Below, piece after piece: positions 24,861-32,959 of a DNA stretch of 64,000 nt; positions within the stretch are counted from its first letter, which is position 1, and every line of letters starts with the position of its first letter. The position numbers and the translations under genes were made by a program. The notes under the pieces were generated by a model. The model did not search any database. It saw only the letters and a list, made by a program, of their open reading frames with translations, and was not told the origin of the DNA. This DNA comes from Acidisarcina polymorpha (lineage in GTDB: Bacteria; Acidobacteriota; Terriglobia; Terriglobales; Acidobacteriaceae), in NCBI RefSeq assembly GCF_003330725.1, contig NZ_CP030840.1, positions 5,642,001 through 5,706,000 on the forward strand, given 5' to 3'.

Positions 24861-26519
24861 TTAGTGGCGCGTGAACGCGTAGGCGTAGAGCAGGACTTCT
24901 AGACCCACCATTGTTGTCAACAGGATGCTGTGCCGTAAGGTAAAGCGAAACAACCTGGCCTGATCGGGAACCGACATCCCGGTTGCCGCTGCGGCAACGG
25001 CGATGGTTTGCAGGCTGATCATCTTGCCCATCACGCCGCCGGCCGAGTTCGCGGCCGCCATCAACAAGGGGTCGAATCCCAGACGACTGGCAGTCATGAC
25101 TTGCAGATTGCCGAAGAGGGCGTTCGCCGAGGTGTCGGAGCCAGTGAGGAATACGCCTAACCATCCAAGAAGCGGGCTGAAGAAGGGGAAGAGAGCGCCT
25201 GATCCGGCAAAAGCGAGCCCCAAGGTCGCCGTCGCTCCACAGTAATTCATCACGAAGGCCAGCGAGAGGACGCACGCAACCGTCACTGTCGGCAAAAACA
25301 GCTGCCTGATGACATCTCGAAGAATTCGTAGAAAGACCCGGAGCGACAATCTCACGAGCAAGACCGAGACCAGGGCCGCAAACATACAAGCCGTTCCCGC
25401 TGCCGATAGCCAGTTGACCTGATAGAGGGCGGCATAGTGGAGCGGCACGGCCACCACCGGCGGCATGCGCTGGACGACATTGTGCAGCCATGGCCACGGA
25501 AGGTTGATAGTCACCGAATTGAGCAGCCCTTGAACCGGCTTGAAACCCCATAACAGGACGAAGAGGACCAGCAGGGCATAAGGCATCCATGCGCTAAGGA
25601 CCTCGCCGGTGCGATATTTGCGCCGGTCCGCGTAGCTGGCGCTGCCCCGAAGCTCGACAAAAGCAGCAGCCGAGGGATCTCCCGCTTCCAACAGATGACG
25701 CGGCCGCCAGAACCGCAAGAGGACGAGAAGAGCCAGGATCGCGGAGAGCGAACTGACGATGTCCGTAAGCTGCGGGCTGACATAGTTCGACATCAGAAAT
25801 TGCACAACTCCGAAGACTCCGCCCGCGAGCGCCACCGCCGGCCAAACTTCCTGCATGCGCCGCCAGCCGACCATGGTCACGATCAGATATCCAGGGAGAA
25901 TCATTGACAATGGCGCACATAGTCGACCCACTGCCGCGCTCAACGGACCAAGCGGCAACCCGGTGATCCCGGCGAGGGTTACGACCGGAATGCCGATGGA
26001 ACCGAAGGCAACCGGTACGGTGTTCGCTAAAAGGCAAACCGCGGCGGCATAGAATGGGTTGAATCCAAAGCCGACCAACATCGCTGAAGCGACCGCCACT
26101 GGTGTCCCAAAACCCGTTGCGCCTTCTACGAAGGCGCCGAATGCAAAGGCGACCAGCAAAGCCTGCAAGCGTAGATCGGTAGTCAGGGAGCCTAGAGACG
26201 AATGGATGACCTCAAATCTGCCTGAAGCTACTGTGACCTGATAGAGCACGATCGCCCACAGTACGATCCACGAGATGGGGAAAAGTCCAAAGGCCGCGCC
26301 GTAGGCCGCCGCACTCAAGATCAATCGAGGTGGCATCTTGTAGCCGGCCGCCGCTAAAACGACAGTGATGCCTAACGCGCAAAGGGCCGCCAGCCAGGCA
26401 GGCTTGCGCTTCACGCCAAGCAAAAACAGCAACGTCACGATCGGCACGGAAGCGATCGCAGCAGAGAGCGGGAGCCCTTGACCGAGTAAGGTGTAGGTCT
26501 GTTGCCAGGATGAATTCAT
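24861..26519 (-). CDS. lldP: L-lactate permease family transporter
   Basis: 552 residues, hydrophobic throughout with about 13 or 14 membrane segments. Diagnostic phrases of the LctP/LldP family are present: FAFGAFVEGATGFGTPVAVA, LANTVPVAFGSIGIPVVTLA, and near the C-terminus LGWLGVFLTGSDTSANALFG and SAGGVMGKMISLQTIAVA. Members take up lactate or glycolate by proton symport across the inner membrane. Length matches E. coli LldP (about 551). No lactate dehydrogenase (lldD, lutABC) or regulator is adjacent, so the physiological substrate is not confirmed by context. The ATG is weakly supported by upstream sequence. Confidence 0.92.
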   Translation of the reverse strand: MNSSWQQTYTLLGQGLPLSAAIASVPIVTLLFLLGVKRKPAWLAALCALGITVVLAAAGYKMPPRLILSAAAYGAAFGLFPISWIVLWAIVLYQVTVASGRFEVIHSSLGSLTTDLRLQALLVAFAFGAFVEGATGFGTPVAVASAMLVGFGFNPFYAAAVCLLANTVPVAFGSIGIPVVTLAGITGLPLGPLSAAVGRLCAPLSMILPGYLIVTMVGWRRMQEVWPAVALAGGVFGVVQFLMSNYVSPQLTDIVSSLSAILALLVLLRFWRPRHLLEAGDPSAAAFVELRGSASYADRRKYRTGEVLSAWMPYALLVLFVLLWGFKPVQGLLNSVTINLPWPWLHNVVQRMPPVVAVPLHYAALYQVNWLSAAGTACMFAALVSVLLVRLSLRVFLRILRDVIRQLFLPTVTVACVLSLAFVMNYCGATATLGLAFAGSGALFPFFSPLLGWLGVFLTGSDTSANALFGNLQVMTASRLGFDPLLMAAANSAGGVMGKMISLQTIAVAAAATGMSVPDQARLFRFTLRHSILLTTMVGLEVLLYAYAFTRH

Positions 26520-26683
26520 TCGGGGACGGTGCGTATCCCTTCGTGGTGGGCATCGCGATCGAGTCGATCGTTACAAGCCAGGGTAGACCACTTCTCGTAT
26601 TGGCAGAATAGTTTGAATTTCCGAAAGAGGGTGCGTTGCGCAAACGATCGTCCGTCGTCCGTGTGAGCACGCACGGTTGAAAA

Positions 26684-27613
26684 CTATGGTGCGGCAGCGG
26701 GAAGAATGTGGATGGTGTGCAGCCAAACCTCTACGCTCTGCGGCCAGGTGGTGACCGGCAGCTCGGTCTTGCGGAGGCCGTAGCCGTGACCGCCTTGCGC
26801 GTAGATGTGGAGCTCGGCGGGAACGTTGGCCTTCTTCAGTTGAAGGAAATAAACGGTTGCATTTTCGACGTGCACGGGATCGTCTTCTGCCTGCACGATG
26901 AAGGTTGGCGGAGTCTGGCTGGTCGGATTGATCTTCGGGTTGTGCTTGAAATTCTTTTCAGACAGTGCGAGGTAGCCGGGATAAACAATGACGGCAAAGT
27001 CGGGGCGGCAGCTGAGGGCGTCGGCTGAATCGACGGACGGGTAGAGGCGCTTTTCGAAATGGGTACTGACGGCTGCGGACAAGTGCGCCCCGGCAGAGAA
27101 GCCGAGAACGCCGATCTTGTTGGGATTGATGTGCCATTCGCCGGCGTGTTCCCGAACAAGTCCGACAGCCCGCTGAGCATCTTGGAGGGCAGCGTCCGAT
27201 TTGGGGTAGGGGCCGGTGTCGGGAACGCGGTACTTGACCAGGAGGCAGGTGATTCCGGTGGCGTTCAGCCAATCGCAGACCTCGGTGCCTTCCAGATCGA
27301 TGGCGAGAATTTTATAGCCGCCGCCGGGAAAGACGACGATGCCGACCCCGGTGTTCTGACCCTTCGGGGGATAGACGGTGAGGGTGGGCACGGACACATT
27401 CCCGAGATGGATGATTGGCCTTCCGGCGATGAGCTTGTCCTTGGCGGTGGTGGTGTCGACCTCTGGCGGGGTGTTCGCGGGCGCTCCGGGTGCTCCGTGC
27501 GGCCAGAGCGGTAGCGTAGTCAATCCGGGTGGGGGTTGCCAGGCGGGTTTTTGCGCGAAGGAGAAGCAAGTACTGGCGGCCAAAGCGAGCAAGAGCAGGA
27601 GTTGCTGACGCAT
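26684..27613 (-). CDS. Exported alpha/beta hydrolase, esterase (acetyl-xylan-esterase-like)
   Basis: 309 residues with a signal peptide (MRQQLLLLLALAASTCFSFA). Alpha/beta-hydrolase features: oxyanion-hole strand VVFPGGGYKILA, LLVKYRVP, nucleophile elbow GVLGFSAGAHLSAAV with the serine near 173, an aspartate in AEDDPVHVENA, and the catalytic histidine in YAQGGHGYGL. The pattern matches the BD-FAE/polysaccharide-esterase group often found beside hemicellulases, releasing acetyl or feruloyl groups outside the cytoplasm. GGAG precedes the ATG by 9 bases. Neighbours on the strand (lactate permease downstream, KdpD-like protein upstream) do not define a substrate. Confidence 0.88.
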   Translation of the reverse strand: MRQQLLLLLALAASTCFSFAQKPAWQPPPGLTTLPLWPHGAPGAPANTPPEVDTTTAKDKLIAGRPIIHLGNVSVPTLTVYPPKGQNTGVGIVVFPGGGYKILAIDLEGTEVCDWLNATGITCLLVKYRVPDTGPYPKSDAALQDAQRAVGLVREHAGEWHINPNKIGVLGFSAGAHLSAAVSTHFEKRLYPSVDSADALSCRPDFAVIVYPGYLALSEKNFKHNPKINPTSQTPPTFIVQAEDDPVHVENATVYFLQLKKANVPAELHIYAQGGHGYGLRKTELPVTTWPQSVEVWLHTIHILPAAAP

Positions 27614-27786
27614 TCAGAGGATCTCCACGATGAAATTGCGATCATCGCAGCCGGACGCTCGCAGCGCAAGTGGCGGCGTTCCTCTTTGCGACGCAACTCA
27701 ATTTCGCACGATGAACCAGGAATGTTAAAAAGGCGATCAAAGATGCCACTCAAGAAAGCCTGCGAGAAATTGATCAAGCCGGAGCT

Positions 27787-28953
27787 CTAGCGCTTGGTCT
27801 TGCTCATGGGGACTACCTGGACAGTGACATCGCGTACTTCCGACAGAAAGCGGTTGAGCACCGAACCGCGCAGCAGGATGTCGAAACGGGAGCGGGCCGA
27901 TTGCCCGAAGACGACGTGCGAGATATTCTCTTGCTGGGCGAAGGCTATCAGAGCGTCGGCAACTCGCTTGCTCTTGAGCAGTATGGTCTTCGCGCCTAGA
28001 TCGCGGGCGAGTTTGAGATATTCCTCCATGCGCTCGAAGGCCTCTGGGTCGTTATGCTGGTTGTCCTTATTCGGAGGCTCAACGTAGACGGCATACCAGT
28101 TGGTTGCCAGGCGTCCGGCGATGCGGGCGCCCACCCTTAGCAGACGCTCGGTTCCTGCGCGTTCCGACAGGCAGACCATGACCTTCTCGGGCATGGGGGC
28201 CTGCTCGAGGCCCTGGGTTCGGCGGTATTCCGACGCTGCGGTCCCCACTTGCTCAGCGGTAGTGCGCAGGGCAAGTTCGCGGAGCATGTTGAGATTGCCC
28301 TTGCGAAAGAAGTTGGCGAGCGACTGCTCAATTTTCTCGGGCGCGTAGATCTTGCCCTGGCGCAAACGGTCGCGGAGTTCATCCACGGTGACGTCGACGT
28401 TCACGACCTCGTCAGCCCGTTTCAGCAGACTGTCGGGGACGGTTTCGCGGATGACGGTGCTGGCAGAGCGGGCGACGGCGTCGTTCAGGGTCTCGAGATG
28501 CTGAACATTGACGGCGGTCATGACGTTGATGCCCGCGTCGAGCAGTTCGAGGACGTCCTCATACCGTTTGCGATTCCGAGAGCCGGGCACGTTGGTGTGG
28601 GCCAGCTCGTCCACGATGACGGTATGCGGATGACGCTTCAGGATCGCATCGATGTCCATTTCGCGGAGCACCACCGAGCGATAAGGGATTTGTTTCTCGG
28701 GGATGATCTCCAGGTCATGGATCAATGCCGCGGTATCGGCGCGGCCATGAGTTTCAATGAGGCCGATCACAATGTCGACGCCCTGCTTGCGGAGCAGGTG
28801 CGCGGTTTCGAGCATCTGGTAGGTTTTGCCGACTCCGGGAGCGGCCCCGATATAAACACGTAGTTTAGCCCGTTCAGGCGGCGAGGTTTCGGGTGGATCG
28901 AGGATGAGCGGCTGCGGCTCTGGAGGCGACTGATCGGAACGTAGATCGGCCAT
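27787..28953 (-). CDS. KdpD N-terminal sensor plus universal-stress domain, no kinase
   Basis: 388 residues. Residues about 30-240 are the KdpD sensor domain: Walker A GAAPGVGKTYQMLETAHLL (from 36), GLIETHGRADTAAL, Walker B VIVDELAHTNVPGSRNRKRY, and AVNVQHLETLNDAV. Residues about 245-385 form a UspA-like domain (KVMVCLSERAGTERLLR, VVFGQSARSRFDILLRGSV). The four membrane helices, phosphoacceptor and ATPase domains of full KdpD (about 895 residues) are absent. In full KdpD this part senses potassium and c-di-AMP. It overlaps the end of the upstream kinase-like gene by one base (TAATG), so the two are co-translated and look like a KdpD split in two. No kdpE or kdpFABC occurs in the window, so a potassium role is not assured. 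Confidence 0.9.
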   Translation of the reverse strand: MADLRSDQSPPEPQPLILDPPETSPPERAKLRVYIGAAPGVGKTYQMLETAHLLRKQGVDIVIGLIETHGRADTAALIHDLEIIPEKQIPYRSVVLREMDIDAILKRHPHTVIVDELAHTNVPGSRNRKRYEDVLELLDAGINVMTAVNVQHLETLNDAVARSASTVIRETVPDSLLKRADEVVNVDVTVDELRDRLRQGKIYAPEKIEQSLANFFRKGNLNMLRELALRTTAEQVGTAASEYRRTQGLEQAPMPEKVMVCLSERAGTERLLRVGARIAGRLATNWYAVYVEPPNKDNQHNDPEAFERMEEYLKLARDLGAKTILLKSKRVADALIAFAQQENISHVVFGQSARSRFDILLRGSVLNRFLSEVRDVTVQVVPMSKTKR

Positions 28954-30779
28954 TAGCCCACCTCAACCGGATGACGGGACGCTTGGACGGTCGCCATGGG
29001 AACCGTAAAGCTAAAAGTCGTCCCTGACCCTAGCCGGCTCTCGACGGCGACCTGACCGCCCAGGGATTCGACAAGACGGCGAACTAATGCCAATCCGAGA
29101 CCGGTTCCTTCCCCGGTTCCGCCAGAGGTGTCGAAGCGGCCGAAGATCATAGGGAGCCTTTCAGTCTCGATGCCGCGTCCGGTGTCGCGCACAAAGAACT
29201 GGACGCGGTCCTTGATTTCCTCGGCGCGCAGCAGAATCGAACCGCCCGGGGGCGTGTAGCGAATCGCATTGCTGAGGAGATTGTCCAGAATGCTGCGCAA
29301 GGCGCGGCGGTCAGCATTCACATGAGACAGATCGGAGAAAGCCCGGATCTCGATCTCAATCTGCTTTGCCTGGGCCTCATCGATAAAGCGATCGTGAGCA
29401 TCCTGCAGGATGTCGAGAGGACGGAGGCGCTCAATCTTAAGCTCGCGGCGTCCGGTGTCGAGTTCGGCGACCTCGATCAGGTCGGCCATCAAGTCGTTGA
29501 GCGCTTCGGCTTCCTCTTCGGCGCCCTGAAGAAGGTCGGCCTGTAAGGGTTTTAATTCTCCACCGAATCCTTTGGAAAGGGTATAGAGGCTAAGACGAAT
29601 TCGCTGCAGCGGATCACGAAGTTTTTGCGAGGCGACGGAGATGAAGCGGGTCTTGAAGCGGTCGACCTCCTGCATCTGGGTTACGTCCTCGAGGACGGTG
29701 ACCGCCCCGAGCAGCTTGCCGTCCTCATCGCGCATGGGTGTGGTGCGCAGGCGATAGCTTCGCTGGGCCTCGCCGATCCGCATCGGAAGCAGCGCAGCCT
29801 CGCCTTCATTGGTTATGGCGCGCTGCATGGAGACGGCGTCGCGGACTGCTTTTAGAATCTTGTCGCCTCCGGGGGTGTTGGTGAGCGCCATGCGATCGCC
29901 GGCCACCTCGCCTAGCAGCTCGATGGCGGCCTGGTTGAGCTTGAGCAGCTGACCCTTGCCGTCGGTGACGATGATCGGTTCGAAGATGGACTGGAGCACG
30001 GCATCGCTAAGTTGATGCTCCATTTGGCGGCGTCCGCTTTCGGTTTCGCGCAGATCGCGCATGCGCACGGCCAGGCGGTTCACCTCGGTGGCGATGATGC
30101 CGAGATCGTCATGGGACCGCCATTCGATTCTTGCCTGCAGGTCCCCTTTGCCGATGAGTTGCGCGCTCTGCGCCACCTCATGCAGAGGCGCAATGACGCT
30201 ATAGACGATCAAAGGAGCGACGATCAGCGCCAGAAGCGAAGAGACTTCTACGACCGTGAGCATGTGGCGGCTGAGTAAAGTTCGTTCGCGGATGGCCGTC
30301 TGCTGCGCAGCGAGTTGCTTGGCGGATTGAGTGGCCATAAGTTGCTGCAGCCCCTGGTCGAGCGCGGCCAGACGGAGACGCAACTGGGAGGAGGCCATCG
30401 CCCGTAGCTGGTCAGGAGAGACGGCATGCCCAACCTGAGTGGACAGCCGGCTATGCTGTTGCTGAAAGGCGTTCAGCGATGGGTCAGCTACCAATAGAGC
30501 GGTCGCTTTGATCTGGCGCTCGGTCTGCTGCATTTGCGCCATGAGCGGGGCGACGGAGGTGGGGCCGGGCTCCGCTTCGAACTCGGCAGCCAACAGTTGT
30601 TCGCGGGCAAGCGCACTCTCGAGGCCAGTCAGCATCGCCGTTGCCTGATCGGCGCTCGACAGCATCACGTCCGTGGCCGCCACCCGGCGCAGGGAAGCTC
30701 GAACGAATAAAGTCATGCCGAAGACAATCACCAGCAGGACGAAGCAACCGAGGACCAGTCTTTGATAGAGGCTTAGCAT
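28953..30779 (-). CDS. HAMP/PAS sensor kinase-like protein lacking the phosphoacceptor histidine
   Basis: 608 residues: TM1 (about 7-27), periplasmic helical sensor, TM2 (about 173-195), HAMP (to about 250), PAS (about 258-365), dimerisation helix (about 375-445) and a complete ATPase core (about 480-600; NLLSNAIRYTPPGG, DTGRGI, FGRF, GTGLGLALV). The H box reads FISVASQKLRDPLQRI: the phosphorylated histidine of SHELRTPL is replaced by Q385, codon CAA at 29627-29625, and the following Glu by Lys. ATP binding looks intact, autophosphorylation at the usual site impossible. The gene is translationally fused to the KdpD-like sensor downstream. It may be a pseudokinase that scaffolds or allosterically controls another kinase, or may use another residue. 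Intact reading frame and clean domains argue against decay. Confidence 0.9.
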   Translation of the reverse strand: MLSLYQRLVLGCFVLLVIVFGMTLFVRASLRRVAATDVMLSSADQATAMLTGLESALAREQLLAAEFEAEPGPTSVAPLMAQMQQTERQIKATALLVADPSLNAFQQQHSRLSTQVGHAVSPDQLRAMASSQLRLRLAALDQGLQQLMATQSAKQLAAQQTAIRERTLLSRHMLTVVEVSSLLALIVAPLIVYSVIAPLHEVAQSAQLIGKGDLQARIEWRSHDDLGIIATEVNRLAVRMRDLRETESGRRQMEHQLSDAVLQSIFEPIIVTDGKGQLLKLNQAAIELLGEVAGDRMALTNTPGGDKILKAVRDAVSMQRAITNEGEAALLPMRIGEAQRSYRLRTTPMRDEDGKLLGAVTVLEDVTQMQEVDRFKTRFISVASQKLRDPLQRIRLSLYTLSKGFGGELKPLQADLLQGAEEEAEALNDLMADLIEVAELDTGRRELKIERLRPLDILQDAHDRFIDEAQAKQIEIEIRAFSDLSHVNADRRALRSILDNLLSNAIRYTPPGGSILLRAEEIKDRVQFFVRDTGRGIETERLPMIFGRFDTSGGTGEGTGLGLALVRRLVESLGGQVAVESRLGSGTTFSFTVPMATVQASRHPVEVG

Positions 30780-31006
30780 ATCGATCGCTTTAACTCAGAA
30801 GCAGGGCTACGATGAGGTGCGGGGAACCCGTCATGGAGATTCCTTCTAAGGGAAAAGACCTGAAGCGATTCGGTTTCCAGATCCCGCCAGTCCTTCGATG
30901 ACAGCTTCGTTGCAGTGCTGAGTTACGATACAGGTTACTTGTGCATCGTAGCCGATTTTGGAAGGGTCAGCATCAGAGATTGGTTTCCAATCATGTTCGG
31001 AGAATT

Positions 31007-31630
31007 GTGAAGACAACAGTTGATGCTTTGCTGTCGACGGTAGACTTTGCAGGCACGCTGCTGTTTGCATTGGAAGGGGCAATTGCAGCGATCCATGGAA
31101 ATCTCGATTTTCTCGGGATGGTGGTACTAGCCTTTGCCACGGCGGTGGGCGGAGGCATCCTTCGCGACTTGTTGATCGGAGCGACCCCGCCGTCGGCGAT
31201 TCGCGACTGGCGCTATGGCGCGATCGCGCTGGCAGGCGCGGCGACGGCCTTCTTCTTTCATCAACTCGTTCAGGAGATTCCGGTGATGCTCATGCTCACT
31301 CTCGACGCGGCAGGATTGGCGTTGTTCGCCATCTCGGGAGCGGGCAAGGCGCTCGAGTACGGCATCCATCCGGCCATGGCGATCGTGATGGGTGGCATTA
31401 CCGGAGTGGGTGGTGGGACGGTTCGAGATGTATTGCTGGCCCAGGTGCCGGCCGTGCTGCGAGCGGACGTCTATGCAACGGCCGCCTTGCTGGGGGCTGC
31501 CGTACTGGTGATAGGACTGAAGCTCAATTTGCCCCGGATCGCGGTAGGAGTGGCCGCGGCGTCGGCATGTTTCCTGCTGAGGATGGCGGCGATCCTGTTT
31601 CACTGGAATCTGCCGAAAGTATCCGGGTAG
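31007..31630 (+). CDS. TRIC-type cation channel / UPF0126 membrane protein
   Basis: 207 residues with seven hydrophobic segments built from two tandem UPF0126 units. Each unit carries the family's glycine-rich motif: GGGILRDLLIGATPPSAIRD in the first and GGGTVRDVLLAQVPAVLRAD in the second, preceded by LFALEGAIAA and LFAISGAGKALEYG. Bacterial members are homologues of the trimeric intracellular cation (TRIC) channels and conduct monovalent cations across the inner membrane. The GTG at 31007 with CGGAGA just upstream is preferred to a GTG at 30941, which would add 22 charged residues before the first helix. It stands alone, divergent from the KdpD-like pair; potassium flux would be a common theme, but this is inference. 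Confidence 0.88.
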   Translation: MKTTVDALLSTVDFAGTLLFALEGAIAAIHGNLDFLGMVVLAFATAVGGGILRDLLIGATPPSAIRDWRYGAIALAGAATAFFFHQLVQEIPVMLMLTLDAAGLALFAISGAGKALEYGIHPAMAIVMGGITGVGGGTVRDVLLAQVPAVLRADVYATAALLGAAVLVIGLKLNLPRIAVGVAAASACFLLRMAAILFHWNLPKVSG

Positions 31631-31704
31631 TTCGAACGGACTCTGTTCTTCTCGACTTGATTGTGTTCCGATGACGTAATTTAGGTCAGAAGGATGGTTG
31701 TTGG

Positions 31705-32901
31705 ATGATTCGCAATTTTCAGAATAGTGCTCTCAGGGGCAACCGGAACGGATTGGCTATCGGCAGACTGACTGCGGTTGTAATCGTCTTTTTGGCCTGG
31801 ATGTGCGCGTATGGAACCGCGAGCGCGCAAAGATGGTCGGAAAAAAAAGCCAATGCCTGGTATGCACGGCAACCGTGGCTGGTTGGGGCCAATTATGTTC
31901 CGTCCGATGCGATCAACCAGCTGGAAATGTTCCAGGCTGAGACCTTTAATCCTGCGCTGAACGACAAGGAGCTGGCGCTGGGCGAAAGCATCGGGATGAA
32001 TACGATGCGGGTCTTTCTCCAGGACCAGCTGTGGGCGCAGGACCCGAAGGGTTTTACTCAACGGCTCGATCAGTTTCTGGCGATCGCGGCCAGGCACCAT
32101 ATCCGGCCCTTGCTGGTGTTGTTCGACTCTTGCTGGGAGCCCGACCCGAAGCTAGGCCCGCAGCATCCGCCCATTCCCGGGGTGCACAACTCTGGTTGGG
32201 TGCAGAGTCCCGGGGCGAAGGGTATTTCGGATCCGGCCTATGAGCCAAAACTGAAGTCCTACGTGGAAGGGGTGGTGGGGGCATTTGCGAACGACGAACG
32301 AGTGCTCGGCTGGGATATTTGGAATGAACCCGATAACGGGAACGGGGCCCGGTTTGCGTCGCAGGAAGCCAAGCACAAGGCAGAGCTGGTAGCGGTTTTG
32401 CTGCCGAAGGCGTTTGCCTGGGCGCGGGAGGCTCATCCGATCCAACCGCTCACCAGTGGGGTGTGGACCGGAGACTGGGTGCATCCAGACCAGGAGAGCC
32501 CGATGACGAAGATTCAGCTGGCGGAGTCGGACATTATTACGTTTCACAACTATGAGTGGCCGGAGGGCTTCGAGGCGCGGGTGAAACAACTGCAGGCTTA
32601 TCATCGACCCATCATCTGCACGGAATACATGGCGCGCGGCGCCGGCAGCACCTTCGACAATACGCTCCCGCTGGCAAAAAAATACAACGTAGGAGCGATC
32701 AACTGGGGACTGGTCGCGGGCAAAACCCAGACCTACTATCCCTGGGATTCATGGCAACATCCGTATGTGCTGGAGCAGCCGACGGTTTGGTTCCATGAGG
32801 TCTTCCGCCAGGACTGGACGCCTTACCGGGAGCATGAAGTCGAGCTGATCCACGAACTGACCGGCAGGGGGACTTTGCAAGCTTCCTCTATTGGGCAATA
32901 G
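31705..32901 (+). CDS. Exported GH5-like (beta/alpha)8 glycoside hydrolase
   Basis: 398 residues with an N-terminal signal segment (about 20-42, ending GTASAQ). The fold is a clan GH-A barrel: GANYVPSDAINQLEMFQ, SIGMNTMRVFLQDQLW, RPLLVLFDSCW, then the acid/base glutamate E208 in GWDIWNEPDN at the end of strand 4 and the nucleophile E307 in PIICTEYMARG at the end of strand 7. Proteins of this kind are often labelled xylanase or cellulase without biochemical proof; the exact polysaccharide is unknown. It lies 58 bases before the propeller/phosphoesterase gene on the same strand, and co-transcription is possible. Confidence 0.85.
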   Translation: MIRNFQNSALRGNRNGLAIGRLTAVVIVFLAWMCAYGTASAQRWSEKKANAWYARQPWLVGANYVPSDAINQLEMFQAETFNPALNDKELALGESIGMNTMRVFLQDQLWAQDPKGFTQRLDQFLAIAARHHIRPLLVLFDSCWEPDPKLGPQHPPIPGVHNSGWVQSPGAKGISDPAYEPKLKSYVEGVVGAFANDERVLGWDIWNEPDNGNGARFASQEAKHKAELVAVLLPKAFAWAREAHPIQPLTSGVWTGDWVHPDQESPMTKIQLAESDIITFHNYEWPEGFEARVKQLQAYHRPIICTEYMARGAGSTFDNTLPLAKKYNVGAINWGLVAGKTQTYYPWDSWQHPYVLEQPTVWFHEVFRQDWTPYREHEVELIHELTGRGTLQASSIGQ

Positions 32902-32959
32902 AAGCCGATGGTGCGACACTGGAGTCGATAGTCAAGCCTGGACTCTGGAGAGTTTTTTC

